Positions 51,330 to 59,164 of a stretch of DNA of 64,000 nucleotides are shown here, in pieces (positions within the stretch are counted from its first letter, which is position 1; the number at the start of each line of letters is the position of its first letter). Position numbers and translations under genes: made by a program. Under the pieces are notes generated by a model. That model had not been told where the DNA came from and searched no databases. It saw only the letters and a program-made list of their open reading frames with translations. Source of the DNA: Brevibacterium antiquum (GTDB lineage Bacteria > Actinomycetota > Actinomycetes > Actinomycetales > Brevibacteriaceae); the NCBI RefSeq assembly GCF_016107655.1, contig NZ_JABASX010000002.1, forward strand, positions 1-64,000, given 5' to 3'.

Positions 51330-53273
51330 ATGAACACCAGTCCGCAGGAATCCCAAGCGTCCGCGGCGCCTGCCGCCGCGCAGTCCCACCAGGTCAAGGT
51401 GCGCGCACCCGAGCTCATCGGCCGCAGGTGGATGAACTCCGGCGGCAAGGAGCTGAGCCTGGCCGATCTACGCGGCAAGGTGATTCTGCTCGATTTCTGG
51501 ACCTTCTGCTGCATCAACTGCCTCCACGTGCTCGACGAGCTGCGTCCGCTCGAGGAGAAGTACGCACAAGAGCTCGTCATCATCGGCGTCCACTCGCCGA
51601 AGTTCGAGTTCGAACGCACCGTCGAAGCCGTTGATCAGGCAGTCGAACGCTACCAGGTCGAACACCTCGTCCTCGACGATCCCGACCTCGTCACCTGGCA
51701 GGCATACACCGCCCGTGCCTGGCCCACGCTGGCCGTCATCGACCCAGAGGGCTACCTGGTCGCGACCCTGTCGGGCGAAGGTCATGGTGCCGGCCTCGGT
51801 GAGATCATCGAAGGACTCATCGAGGAGCACTCGGCGAAGGGCACACTGCACTCCGGCGACGGGCCCTACGTGCCGCCGCCAGCACCGGAGACCGAGCTGT
51901 TCTACCCCGGCAAGGTCACCGCATTGCCATCGGGCAATCTCCTCGTCGCCGATTCGGGACACCACAGCCTCGTCGAATACGATCGTTCGGGCCAGGACAT
52001 CATTCGGCGCATCGGCACCGGCGAACGCGGCGCGGGCGACGGCGATTTCGCGCAGGCGTCCTTCAGCGAACCCGGCGGCATCACCGTCCTTCCCAGGGAC
52101 ATGGCGGCGAAGGTCGGCTACCACCTCGTCGTCGCCGACACCGTCAACCACACCCTGCGCGGCATCAACCTCGAGACCGAAACCGTGACGACGATCGCCG
52201 GCACCGGAGCTCAGCACATGGTCGGCGCGATCGACAACGTGGTCGGCACCCACAGGGAACTCGGCCGCTACGACGGCCCCGCCCTCGACGTGAAGCTGTC
52301 CTCACCGTGGGACGTCCTCTACGTCCCCTCCACCGCCGAGGTTGTTGTGGCGATGGCCGGCAACCACACCATCTGGTCGTTCAACCCCGAAGCCGGGTCG
52401 ATCCGGCTGCTCTCGGGCACCATGAACGAGGGCCTGGCCGACGGTGATGCGGACAGCGCATGGTTCGCGCAGACATCGGGCCTCGACCTCACCTCCGATG
52501 GCGAGGTGCTCATCGCCGACTCGGAGACCTCGGCAATCCGACGTCTCGACCCGAACACCGGAGCTGTGTCCACGCTCATCGGTGAAGGACTCTTCGACTT
52601 CGGCTTCCGTGACGGTCCCGCCGCAGAGGCCAGACTGCAGCACCCGCTGGGAGTGCGGAGCCTGCCGGACGGATCGATCGCGATCGCCGACACCTACAAC
52701 GGGGCGATCCGCCGCTATGACTTCACCACGAACGAGGTTTCGACTCTGGCGCGCGGCCTCCGCGAACCATCCGACATCTTCGTCCTCGACGCCGCCGACT
52801 CCGCACCGGCCGAGCTCCTCATCGTCGAATCGGCCTCGCACGCCCTGACCAGAGTGAAGCTGCCCAAGAACGCCCAACGAGTCGACGAGGGTGCGCTGAC
52901 CAGCAAGCGCCCCTCGACTGAGATCTCCTCGGGCCCAGTGGCAGTGTCCGTGAGTTTCACTGTTCCAGCAGGTCAGAAACTTGATGACCGGTGGGGAGAC
53001 CCCACATATCTGCAGGTCTCGTCGACACCACCGGAGCTGATCGTCTCCGGCGACGGCGGCGCAGAAGGACTGAAGCGCGACATCGTCATCAACCCCGAAC
53101 TCAAGTCAGGGGTCCTGCACGTGACCGCACGAGCCGCTGCCTGCGATGGCGAACCAGGCGGAGAGATCCCCCTGCACGCCGCGTGCCACCTCTACCAGCA
53201 GGACTGGGGCATTCCAGTCGACCTCGTCGCCGCAGCTCCGGCCGAACTCACCCTCGACCTCCGCGGAGCCTAA
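51330..53273 (+). CDS. NHLRC2-like protein: thioredoxin domain plus NHL-repeat propeller
   Basis: 647 aa. Residues about 25-170 form a thioredoxin-like domain with the active site C60-C61-I-N-C64, where C61 and C64 are the CxxC pair. About 190-500 are NHL/beta-propeller blades (NLLVADSGHHSLVEYD, VVADTVNHTLRGI, VLIADSETSAIRRL, IAIADTYNGAIRRYD), and the last 130 residues form a beta-rich domain. The architecture equals human NHLRC2, whose exact role is unclear. No signal peptide, so a cytoplasmic redox role. GAAGAT lies 6 nt before the ATG. Confidence 0.9.
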   Translation: MNTSPQESQASAAPAAAQSHQVKVRAPELIGRRWMNSGGKELSLADLRGKVILLDFWTFCCINCLHVLDELRPLEEKYAQELVIIGVHSPKFEFERTVEAVDQAVERYQVEHLVLDDPDLVTWQAYTARAWPTLAVIDPEGYLVATLSGEGHGAGLGEIIEGLIEEHSAKGTLHSGDGPYVPPPAPETELFYPGKVTALPSGNLLVADSGHHSLVEYDRSGQDIIRRIGTGERGAGDGDFAQASFSEPGGITVLPRDMAAKVGYHLVVADTVNHTLRGINLETETVTTIAGTGAQHMVGAIDNVVGTHRELGRYDGPALDVKLSSPWDVLYVPSTAEVVVAMAGNHTIWSFNPEAGSIRLLSGTMNEGLADGDADSAWFAQTSGLDLTSDGEVLIADSETSAIRRLDPNTGAVSTLIGEGLFDFGFRDGPAAEARLQHPLGVRSLPDGSIAIADTYNGAIRRYDFTTNEVSTLARGLREPSDIFVLDAADSAPAELLIVESASHALTRVKLPKNAQRVDEGALTSKRPSTEISSGPVAVSVSFTVPAGQKLDDRWGDPTYLQVSSTPPELIVSGDGGAEGLKRDIVINPELKSGVLHVTARAAACDGEPGGEIPLHAACHLYQQDWGIPVDLVAAAPAELTLDLRGA

Positions 53274-53292
53274 GGCCCGCCGCAACCTGCTC

Positions 53293-53350
53293 GTCATTGT
53301 GGACTTACGTTCGAAAATCGCGAACTTCTCGCACGCAAGTCCACAATGAC
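53293..53350. repeat. REP-like inverted repeat, copy B
   Basis: Arms 53293-53313 and 53330-53350 pair at 19 of 21 positions: GTCATTGTGGACTTACG against its complement, around a 16-nt loop. Copy A lies at 7941-7998 with the same outer ends and loop size. Confidence 0.82.
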
Positions 53351-53415
53351 GCGGGGCTCAGTTGCGACGGCTGCTGCGCGGGGCTCAGTCGCGACGGCTG
53401 CTGCGCGGGGCCTGA
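53351..53415. repeat. 27-bp tandem repeat, 2.4 copies
   Basis: Units at 53351 and 53378 with one difference (core GCGGGGCTCAGT), then a partial third. It adjoins the right arm of the inverted repeat without a gap. Confidence 0.85.
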
Positions 53416-53451
53416 AGGACCAGTGAAGCCGTCGTAACAGCCCTTGGGCAG

Positions 53452-54411
53452 CTATTTCACGGTCACGTCGCCGAGGCGGCGGGGATCGAAGCGGACCTGC
53501 GAGGACTTGACGACGACGGAACCTCCCATTTCGAAGGAGAGCGTCTCGTCGAAGTCGTGCTCGGCCGCCGTGACGATGTCGCGATAGCGTCCCTGGATGC
53601 GCACCTCGACCGTGGACGGGGTGAGCTCGAGATCGTTGCCCGAGGCGGTCAGGCTGACCTCTGGTTCGCGAGCCAGTGACCACTTCACATCGCCGAGGAT
53701 CTCGTTGTCCGTCTCGTAGCCGAACACGCAGTCCGAGGGGTAGAGGGTCTTCGACTTCACACATTTCTGCAGATGCTCGGTGACCTGCTCATCGACCGAC
53801 TGCTCCAGCTTCGCCGTGGGCTCGGGCGAGAGCGCGATCTGGGCGGTGTCGGTCGGGGCGATCACCTCGGCGCGTTCGGGCTTCGACTTGAGGTAGGTCG
53901 CATCGAAGCCGACGAGGTAGGTGGCCGGAAACAGCACGGGTACCGTTCCGGCGGCGACTCCGTAGCCGTTGACCGTGGCCGTTGACGACCCTTCGACTTG
54001 CAGGTCGAGGGTCGGCCACTCCTCCTGCTCGATCGCCCACCGGTCGAACAGTCCGGCAGTCGCCGGCAGCTTGATCATCGACAGATCCACGGTCTGCGTC
54101 TGCGAGGACAGAACATAGCTCAGCGAGACCTTCGCATGGTCGCCGTCCATCGATACCGTCGTCGCCTCAGCATCGCGCGGCAGGTCAGGGGCGGCAGAGA
54201 GCACATCATGATTGAGCGCCAGAGTCGACGATGGGGTGGGAGAGGCGAGATAGGAGAACGCACGTTCGGCGTTGGCATCCTCGATCGCGGAAATATAGGC
54301 TTCAGCGGCGCGGGCAGGAGTGTAGACGGTGAGGTTGAGGAGGGGAACTGCTGCCACGGTGAGGACGATGACCAGGAGCGCCGCAATCAGAAGCTTGCGC
54401 GAAGTTCGCAT
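53452..54411 (-). CDS. membrane-anchored exported protein, function unknown
   Basis: 319 aa from the ATG at 54411, preceded by AGGAGA with a 4-nt gap; an earlier frame start adds 20 residues but lacks this site. One N-terminal membrane helix (about residues 6-26), then an exported beta-rich protein with two Cys (LQKCVKSKTLYPSDCVFGYE) that could form a disulphide. No enzyme motif. The C-terminus holds VRIQGRYRDIVTAAEHDFD. Last gene of a run with the ABC-like and LPXTG genes; 118 nt separate it from the ABC-like gene. Confidence 0.68.
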   Translation of the reverse strand: MRTSRKLLIAALLVIVLTVAAVPLLNLTVYTPARAAEAYISAIEDANAERAFSYLASPTPSSTLALNHDVLSAAPDLPRDAEATTVSMDGDHAKVSLSYVLSSQTQTVDLSMIKLPATAGLFDRWAIEQEEWPTLDLQVEGSSTATVNGYGVAAGTVPVLFPATYLVGFDATYLKSKPERAEVIAPTDTAQIALSPEPTAKLEQSVDEQVTEHLQKCVKSKTLYPSDCVFGYETDNEILGDVKWSLAREPEVSLTASGNDLELTPSTVEVRIQGRYRDIVTAAEHDFDETLSFEMGGSVVVKSSQVRFDPRRLGDVTVK

Positions 54412-54529
54412 TGCGTCTCCTGATTCGGTGGGGGATGAAGGAATTTCAGTGTAATGCCAATTGCCCGCCACCCGGCTCTATGAACGGCGAGGACGCGCGG
54501 GCAGGGGAGTCGGACGCGCGCCGGTGGGG

Positions 54530-55582
54530 TCATTCCACCGAGTACGCGTGCAGCGCCTGGGTGTCGACCTCGACGAAGACGTGGGTGCCGACCTTGACGT
54601 TGGCACGCAGGGCGGGGATCGACTCGCCGAGGCTGGGGTGGAGCACGCCGAATCCGCTCTCGCTGTCGGACACGCCAGCCAGATCCGCCAGGTCCACGTC
54701 GAGGGCGAGTCCCATCTCGGTGTCGACCGGCGACAGCTTCGCCTGCAGACAGGAGCCGCGGTCGCGCAGTCCGATGACGACGGCTTCGAACACCGTCGCC
54801 GAGGTGAACGCCGGGTCGTGTTCGTCCAAGGACAGGAGAGCACTGCGCCACCCGAGAGTGACGAAGACCTTCCCGTCGAGTTCGGTCCGAGCCTTCACCG
54901 CAGAGTGCCCGATCGACAGCCAGCCCTTGCGTGCCAGCCCGGAGTAGACGTTGACCCTGCTGAGTTCGGCCGGCAGGGAGCCCCTGGGCTCCGTGACGAC
55001 CTGTTCCAAAGTGCCGAACGAGACGAGCTCGCCTTTTTCGATATCGGCCACCCCCGCCTCGGCGACGGTGAAGTCGGTCAGTGTATTCGAGGTGAAGACG
55101 ATCCCGCGGCCGTGCGCTGCGGCCAGATCGGCCAGACGACCGCGCAGGCCGGCGCGCACATGTCCGGGGACGGAAGCGAAGGGGTCGATGAAGGTCAACC
55201 ACGGCAAGCCGCTCGCCCAGGCCACGGCCAGGCCGAGTTTCGCACGCTCACCGGCATCAAGTTCGCCGAACCGGCGCCTCAGGACGTCAGGGTTGACTCC
55301 GAACTCCGTGCACGCCAGAGCCAATGCCGCCTCCCCAGATCCGGCATTGGCTTCGCGAAGATATGTTCTGACCCACCTGCGCACACGTGTGAGACCCGAC
55401 CGGAGCCCGGTCGGGAACCGCGGCGGAGGTGCGACGTCGGAGCGCGCAGCAACGGACAGCACCACCTCAGTGGTGCTGTCCGTGCTGCCCATGAGACCGA
55501 GCATTGTCCCTGCTCGGAGACGACCGAGATCGATCTGGTGTCTGCCGAGGTGCAGCCCCGCTAGGGACAATTCATCGTTCAA
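54530..55582 (-). CDS. ABC-ATPase-like protein lacking catalytic residues (pseudo-ATPase)
   Basis: 350 aa; TTG start (the nearest ATG is out of frame). ABC nucleotide-binding fold with an extra C-terminal beta-rich, TOBE-like part (about 210-350). Key residues are altered: Walker A reads GLMGSTDSTT, with D35 where Lys belongs; the signature is LDAGERAKL instead of LSGGQ; Walker B is WLTFIDPF, without the catalytic Glu; the H-loop is SNTLTD without His. ATP hydrolysis is therefore unlikely, and a regulatory or scaffold role is possible. It follows the LPXTG gene by 6 nt. Confidence 0.75.
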   Translation of the reverse strand: MNDELSLAGLHLGRHQIDLGRLRAGTMLGLMGSTDSTTEVVLSVAARSDVAPPPRFPTGLRSGLTRVRRWVRTYLREANAGSGEAALALACTEFGVNPDVLRRRFGELDAGERAKLGLAVAWASGLPWLTFIDPFASVPGHVRAGLRGRLADLAAAHGRGIVFTSNTLTDFTVAEAGVADIEKGELVSFGTLEQVVTEPRGSLPAELSRVNVYSGLARKGWLSIGHSAVKARTELDGKVFVTLGWRSALLSLDEHDPAFTSATVFEAVVIGLRDRGSCLQAKLSPVDTEMGLALDVDLADLAGVSDSESGFGVLHPSLGESIPALRANVKVGTHVFVEVDTQALHAYSVE

Positions 55583-55588
55583 CGGATC

Positions 55589-57034
55589 TTAGAACTCCGC
55601 AGGATCGTCGGAGGCGGTCATCCGCCGACGAGTGATGACGACGGCTGCGGCACCGACGACGAGGAGTCCGACTCCGAGCGCCAGTCCGGTCATCTCGGCA
55701 CCGGTGCGGGGCAGGTCACTGCCGCTGTCGCTGCCGTTCTCCCCGCCCTCATCGACCGAGGTGCCGTTGGTGACGACGGTGAAGCTGCCGCCCTGTGCCT
55801 TGTCGAAGCTGTCGGCCTGGGCTGTGACGTTGTACGTTCCCAGCACAGCCTTGACCTTCGCCTGCACGCCGAAGGTCGCCTTGCCCTCGGAATCGGCTTC
55901 CTTGGTCATCGTGTAGCGATCGACCTTGCCCTGAGCATGCTCGACCGTGATCGTGATCTTCTCACCTGGCTGCGCGCCGGTGATGCCGAGCTTGATGCCC
56001 TCATTGAGGAAGTCCTCGGAGCTGATCTCGGTCGGGTCGATGATGAGCGCCTGGGCCGCGGTTGCCGCGGCCTTCTTCTCACCGTCATCGGTGCCGGGGC
56101 TGGCCGGAGCGGTCGTCTCCGACGGCTCTGCCTTCGGAGCGTCCGACTCCGGAGCTTCGGGCCCGGCCTCGGTGGGAGCAGGGGCCTCCGACTTGTCCTC
56201 GGTCTCCGTCGGCTCGGGAGTCTCGGACTCCTTCTCGGTCGGCTCGGGAGTCTCGGACTCCTTCTCGGTCGGCTCGGGAGTCTGAGTTTCGGTCTCCGTG
56301 GGCTTGGGTGTCTCGGATTCCGTCTCCGTCGGTTCCGGAGTCTGAGTTTCGGTCTCGGTCGGCTTCGGAGCTGCGGGCTTCGGGGCTTCCTTGGTCTCCG
56401 TGGGCTCTTCGCTCGGCTCTTCCGACTTGGTCTCGGTCGGAGCCGACGTTTCGGATGGCTCATCGGTCGCGGTCTCGGACGGTTCTGGGGCCGGTCCTGT
56501 TGCAGGTGAGCAACCGGAGCCCTTGGCGTCCTCGTCGATGTCCGAGTCACTGGCCACGACCTCGAAGGAGACCTTCGAGGAGTCCTTCTCGGTCTTCTCA
56601 TCGGTGAGGTAGAGCGAGTATTCGCCGGAAGGAACCTTGGCGTTGTCCGTGACGGAGAAGAAGTAGGTGCCGGACACCTTGCCCTTGTCGTCGACGGTCA
56701 GCTTGGTCTCCGGCGAGTACTTGGACCCGTCGGTACCGACGACCGTGACGGTCGCCTTGCTGTCGGGGGTGAATCCGGTACCGGAGAATCCGATGCCCTT
56801 TTTGCGATCCGCGATATCGGCCCGGGTGACCTGTGCCGCAGACAGTGTCGCCTGCGGGTCCGAGCTGTCGGGAACCTTGGAATCTGGGTCGTTTGACTGC
56901 TGCGCACCTTCATGTGCACAGAGCGGGCCTGCCGGCACCGGAGCGGACTCTGTCGCTGCGAACGCGGGAGCGCCAGCAAGACCTGTCAATGCAACGGCTA
57001 CTGCGGGGGCAAGCACAAGACGCGAGGTCTTCAC
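55589..57034 (-). CDS. LPXTG-type cell-wall-anchored surface protein
   Basis: 481 aa, GTG start with GAAAGG 7 nt upstream. Signal peptide (residues about 1-27, ending APAFAA), an Ig-like beta domain (about 60-170), a Glu/Thr/Pro/Ser-rich repeat region (about 180-310, units ETETQTPEPT, ESETPEPTEK), a second beta domain (about 325-430), then the sortase motif LPRTG (441-445), a hydrophobic helix and an RRRM tail. Sortase A should link it to peptidoglycan, with the repeats as a wall-spanning stalk. It is divergent from dcd. Confidence 0.92.
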   Translation of the reverse strand: MKTSRLVLAPAVAVALTGLAGAPAFAATESAPVPAGPLCAHEGAQQSNDPDSKVPDSSDPQATLSAAQVTRADIADRKKGIGFSGTGFTPDSKATVTVVGTDGSKYSPETKLTVDDKGKVSGTYFFSVTDNAKVPSGEYSLYLTDEKTEKDSSKVSFEVVASDSDIDEDAKGSGCSPATGPAPEPSETATDEPSETSAPTETKSEEPSEEPTETKEAPKPAAPKPTETETQTPEPTETESETPKPTETETQTPEPTEKESETPEPTEKESETPEPTETEDKSEAPAPTEAGPEAPESDAPKAEPSETTAPASPGTDDGEKKAAATAAQALIIDPTEISSEDFLNEGIKLGITGAQPGEKITITVEHAQGKVDRYTMTKEADSEGKATFGVQAKVKAVLGTYNVTAQADSFDKAQGGSFTVVTNGTSVDEGGENGSDSGSDLPRTGAEMTGLALGVGLLVVGAAAVVITRRRMTASDDPAEF

Positions 57035-57321
57035 AGTAATGCCTTTCGTTCGTTGTCAACCCACGAAAGACGATGGACTCCCGGCATTCCTTGGCTTAAG
57101 AAGAGGAAGGCACCATCGTGCGCGGGTTCGTACAGCTCCTAACTCTAAGGCATTCACGATCGGCTGTGGGGAGACACACGGGAGAAAACCAGCAAAAACA
57201 CCACTGATCGTTATCGAGTCGTTACCAAACTCCGGTGTGTCGCGGAGTCTGTGAGCAATTTCGCCCCTTCGTGGGTACTGCTCACTGCACTCCTGAGCCC
57301 GGGGCGACTACCATCGGATAC

Positions 57322-57900
57322 GTGACTCTCCTTTCCGATCGCGACATTCGCGCCGAGCTCGACTCCGGACGCATCGCCCTCGACCCCTATGACCCTTCTC
57401 TGATCCAGCCAGCCAGCGTAGACGTGTGCCTGGATCGCTACTTCCGTCTGTTCGACAACCACAAATACCCGGTCATCGACCCGAGTCTCGATCAGCCCGA
57501 ACTCACCCGCTTCGTCGAAGCAGCGCCAGGAGAGCCGTTCGTGCTGCATCCGGGCGAATTCGTGCTCGCCTCCACGCACGAGCTCGTCACACTGCCCGAC
57601 GATGTGGCCGCGCGGCTGGAGGGCAAGTCGTCACTAGGACGCCTTGGACTGCTGACCCACTCCACGGCAGGCTTCATCGATCCCGGGTTCAACGGTCATG
57701 TGACTCTCGAGCTTTCGAACGTCGCGACTCTGCCCATCACCCTGTGGCCGGGAATGAAGATCGGCCAGCTCTGCTTCTTCCGCCTCAGCTCGGCTGCGCT
57801 CAATCCCTACGGTTCGCAGGCCACCGGCAACCGCTATCAGGGGCAGCAGGGCCCCACGGCCTCCCGTTCTCACCTCAACTTCTACCGGAGGGGCATGTGA
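57322..57900 (+). CDS. dcd: dCTP deaminase, probably bifunctional (dUMP-forming)
   Basis: 192 aa. [18 protein letters not shown] begins the fold; the family core [18 protein letters not shown] and [12 protein letters not shown] includes the catalytic Glu. The [11 protein letters not shown] form is that of the bifunctional deaminase/dUTPase of actinobacteria, which makes dUMP directly. The GTG start matches family length and TACCAT is 7 nt upstream. The following gene overlaps the stop (GTGA). Confidence 0.92.
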   Translation: MTLLSDRDIRAELDSGRIALDPYDPSLIQPASVDVCLDRYFRLFDNHKYPVIDPSLDQPELTRFVEAAPGEPFVLHPGEFVLASTHELVTLPDDVAARLEGKSSLGRLGLLTHSTAGFIDPGFNGHVTLELSNVATLPITLWPGMKIGQLCFFRLSSAALNPYGSQATGNRYQGQQGPTASRSHLNFYRRGM

Positions 57901-58898
57901 CCACCCGCCGAGAGCTGCGGATGCAGCGTGAGGCCGCCGAGCGTGTCAGCGACACGGATGTCTCGGCGGACCTGCGCGGCTTCCATCTGCTTCTCCTCGA
58001 CGAAGGGGTCGAGGTCTCCGATGTGCTCGCGCTCGTGCACAACAGGCTTCCCGACCTCGCGCCCCGCCTGGATGAAAGAGGCCAGCTGAAGCTGAGTCGA
58101 CACTCGCGTCTGAGTGAGGGAGTCGACCTCGATGCTGCCGCGATCGCCGCGCTCGAGGTTCCCGACTGGGCTCATCACGCGGTAGTCATCGACTGCCCCC
58201 GAGACCGCGAACCGGTCCCGCCGCCGGACTGGTTCAGCGACGCAGACGGACTCCATGAGGCGTTCCCGGCAGGGCTGCCCGACCGGGAGGAGGAGCGGAT
58301 GCTCAGCCTCATCCTGGGCGTCGCATCACGCCTGCACACCGGTGTCCGCCTCGCGGACGAAGCGGGCCTGCCGACTCGGGTCATCGTGCCCGACCCGGAG
58401 GCGAAGATCGACCTCTACCTCTACTCGTCCTATTGGCTCGAGCCCGACGTGGCGCTGTCGCTCGTCCGCAAGCACGCTCCGCACGCCTTCCAGCAGGCGC
58501 TGCCGACGCCCGACGAGGCAGTCCTGGCTCAGGCCACGATCGACGATCCGCTCTTCGATCCCTCGGCACCGGTCATCCTCGACGGCTATTCGCTCCTCGT
58601 CCCTCTCGGGGAGATCAGCGAGAAGGCAGGCATGATTGAGATCCGCGTATCGGAGGCTGACTGGGTGCCGCCGATCATCGGCAAGCATCTTCAGATGCCG
58701 CTGATCGAGTACCACGTGCACTGGATGGATACCGAGTCGAAGCGCTACCAGCCAGTCCCGACCCGTCGTTTCCGGCGAATGCGCAACAAGGTGGCCGGCC
58801 TCGTCGACAGCATCGGAGCAGAACTGCTCATCGGCTGTGACGGCACAGGCCTGGATGAGATGGGCTTCCTCGTCACGAGCAGCCAGCTCCGCAGCTGA
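57897..58898 (+). CDS. uncharacterised protein coupled to dcd
   Basis: 333 aa, GTG start overlapping the dcd stop (GTGA). No signal peptide or membrane helix. Acidic, with an N-terminal helical part ([21 protein letters not shown]), then mixed alpha/beta segments such as [20 protein letters not shown] and [15 protein letters not shown]. No motif identifies an enzyme. The overlap implies joint expression with dCTP deaminase, so a nucleotide-pool link is possible. Confidence 0.68.
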   Translation: MTTRRELRMQREAAERVSDTDVSADLRGFHLLLLDEGVEVSDVLALVHNRLPDLAPRLDERGQLKLSRHSRLSEGVDLDAAAIAALEVPDWAHHAVVIDCPRDREPVPPPDWFSDADGLHEAFPAGLPDREEERMLSLILGVASRLHTGVRLADEAGLPTRVIVPDPEAKIDLYLYSSYWLEPDVALSLVRKHAPHAFQQALPTPDEAVLAQATIDDPLFDPSAPVILDGYSLLVPLGEISEKAGMIEIRVSEADWVPPIIGKHLQMPLIEYHVHWMDTESKRYQPVPTRRFRRMRNKVAGLVDSIGAELLIGCDGTGLDEMGFLVTSSQLRS

Positions 58899-59164
58899 CG
58901 CAGGTTCCAGCCCGCAGCCCCAGCTCGCCGCCCCCACCCCCTCTGCCAAGTCGACTTCGCCGGCAGTGAACGTTTTGAATCGAGCAGAATTCGCGCAGAA
59001 CCTGTGTCAAATGGGCGTGGAACGGGCGTGGAATCTGAACAGAATGTGTTCATAATGACTGCTGCGAACGGCCTCATTGATTGGGAGATACGCGGGGTGT
59101 CGTGAGAAAATAATGTTGAGCACTACATTCTGGCAAATCTTATAAATGACGGAGGTGTCCGCCG

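Noticed and set aside
54387..55202. 271-codon Arg-rich frame on the minus strand inside the ABC-like gene
   Set aside because: Arg/Gly/Pro-rich composition typical of an out-of-frame shadow in GC-rich DNA; the overlapping ABC-like frame has domain signal.
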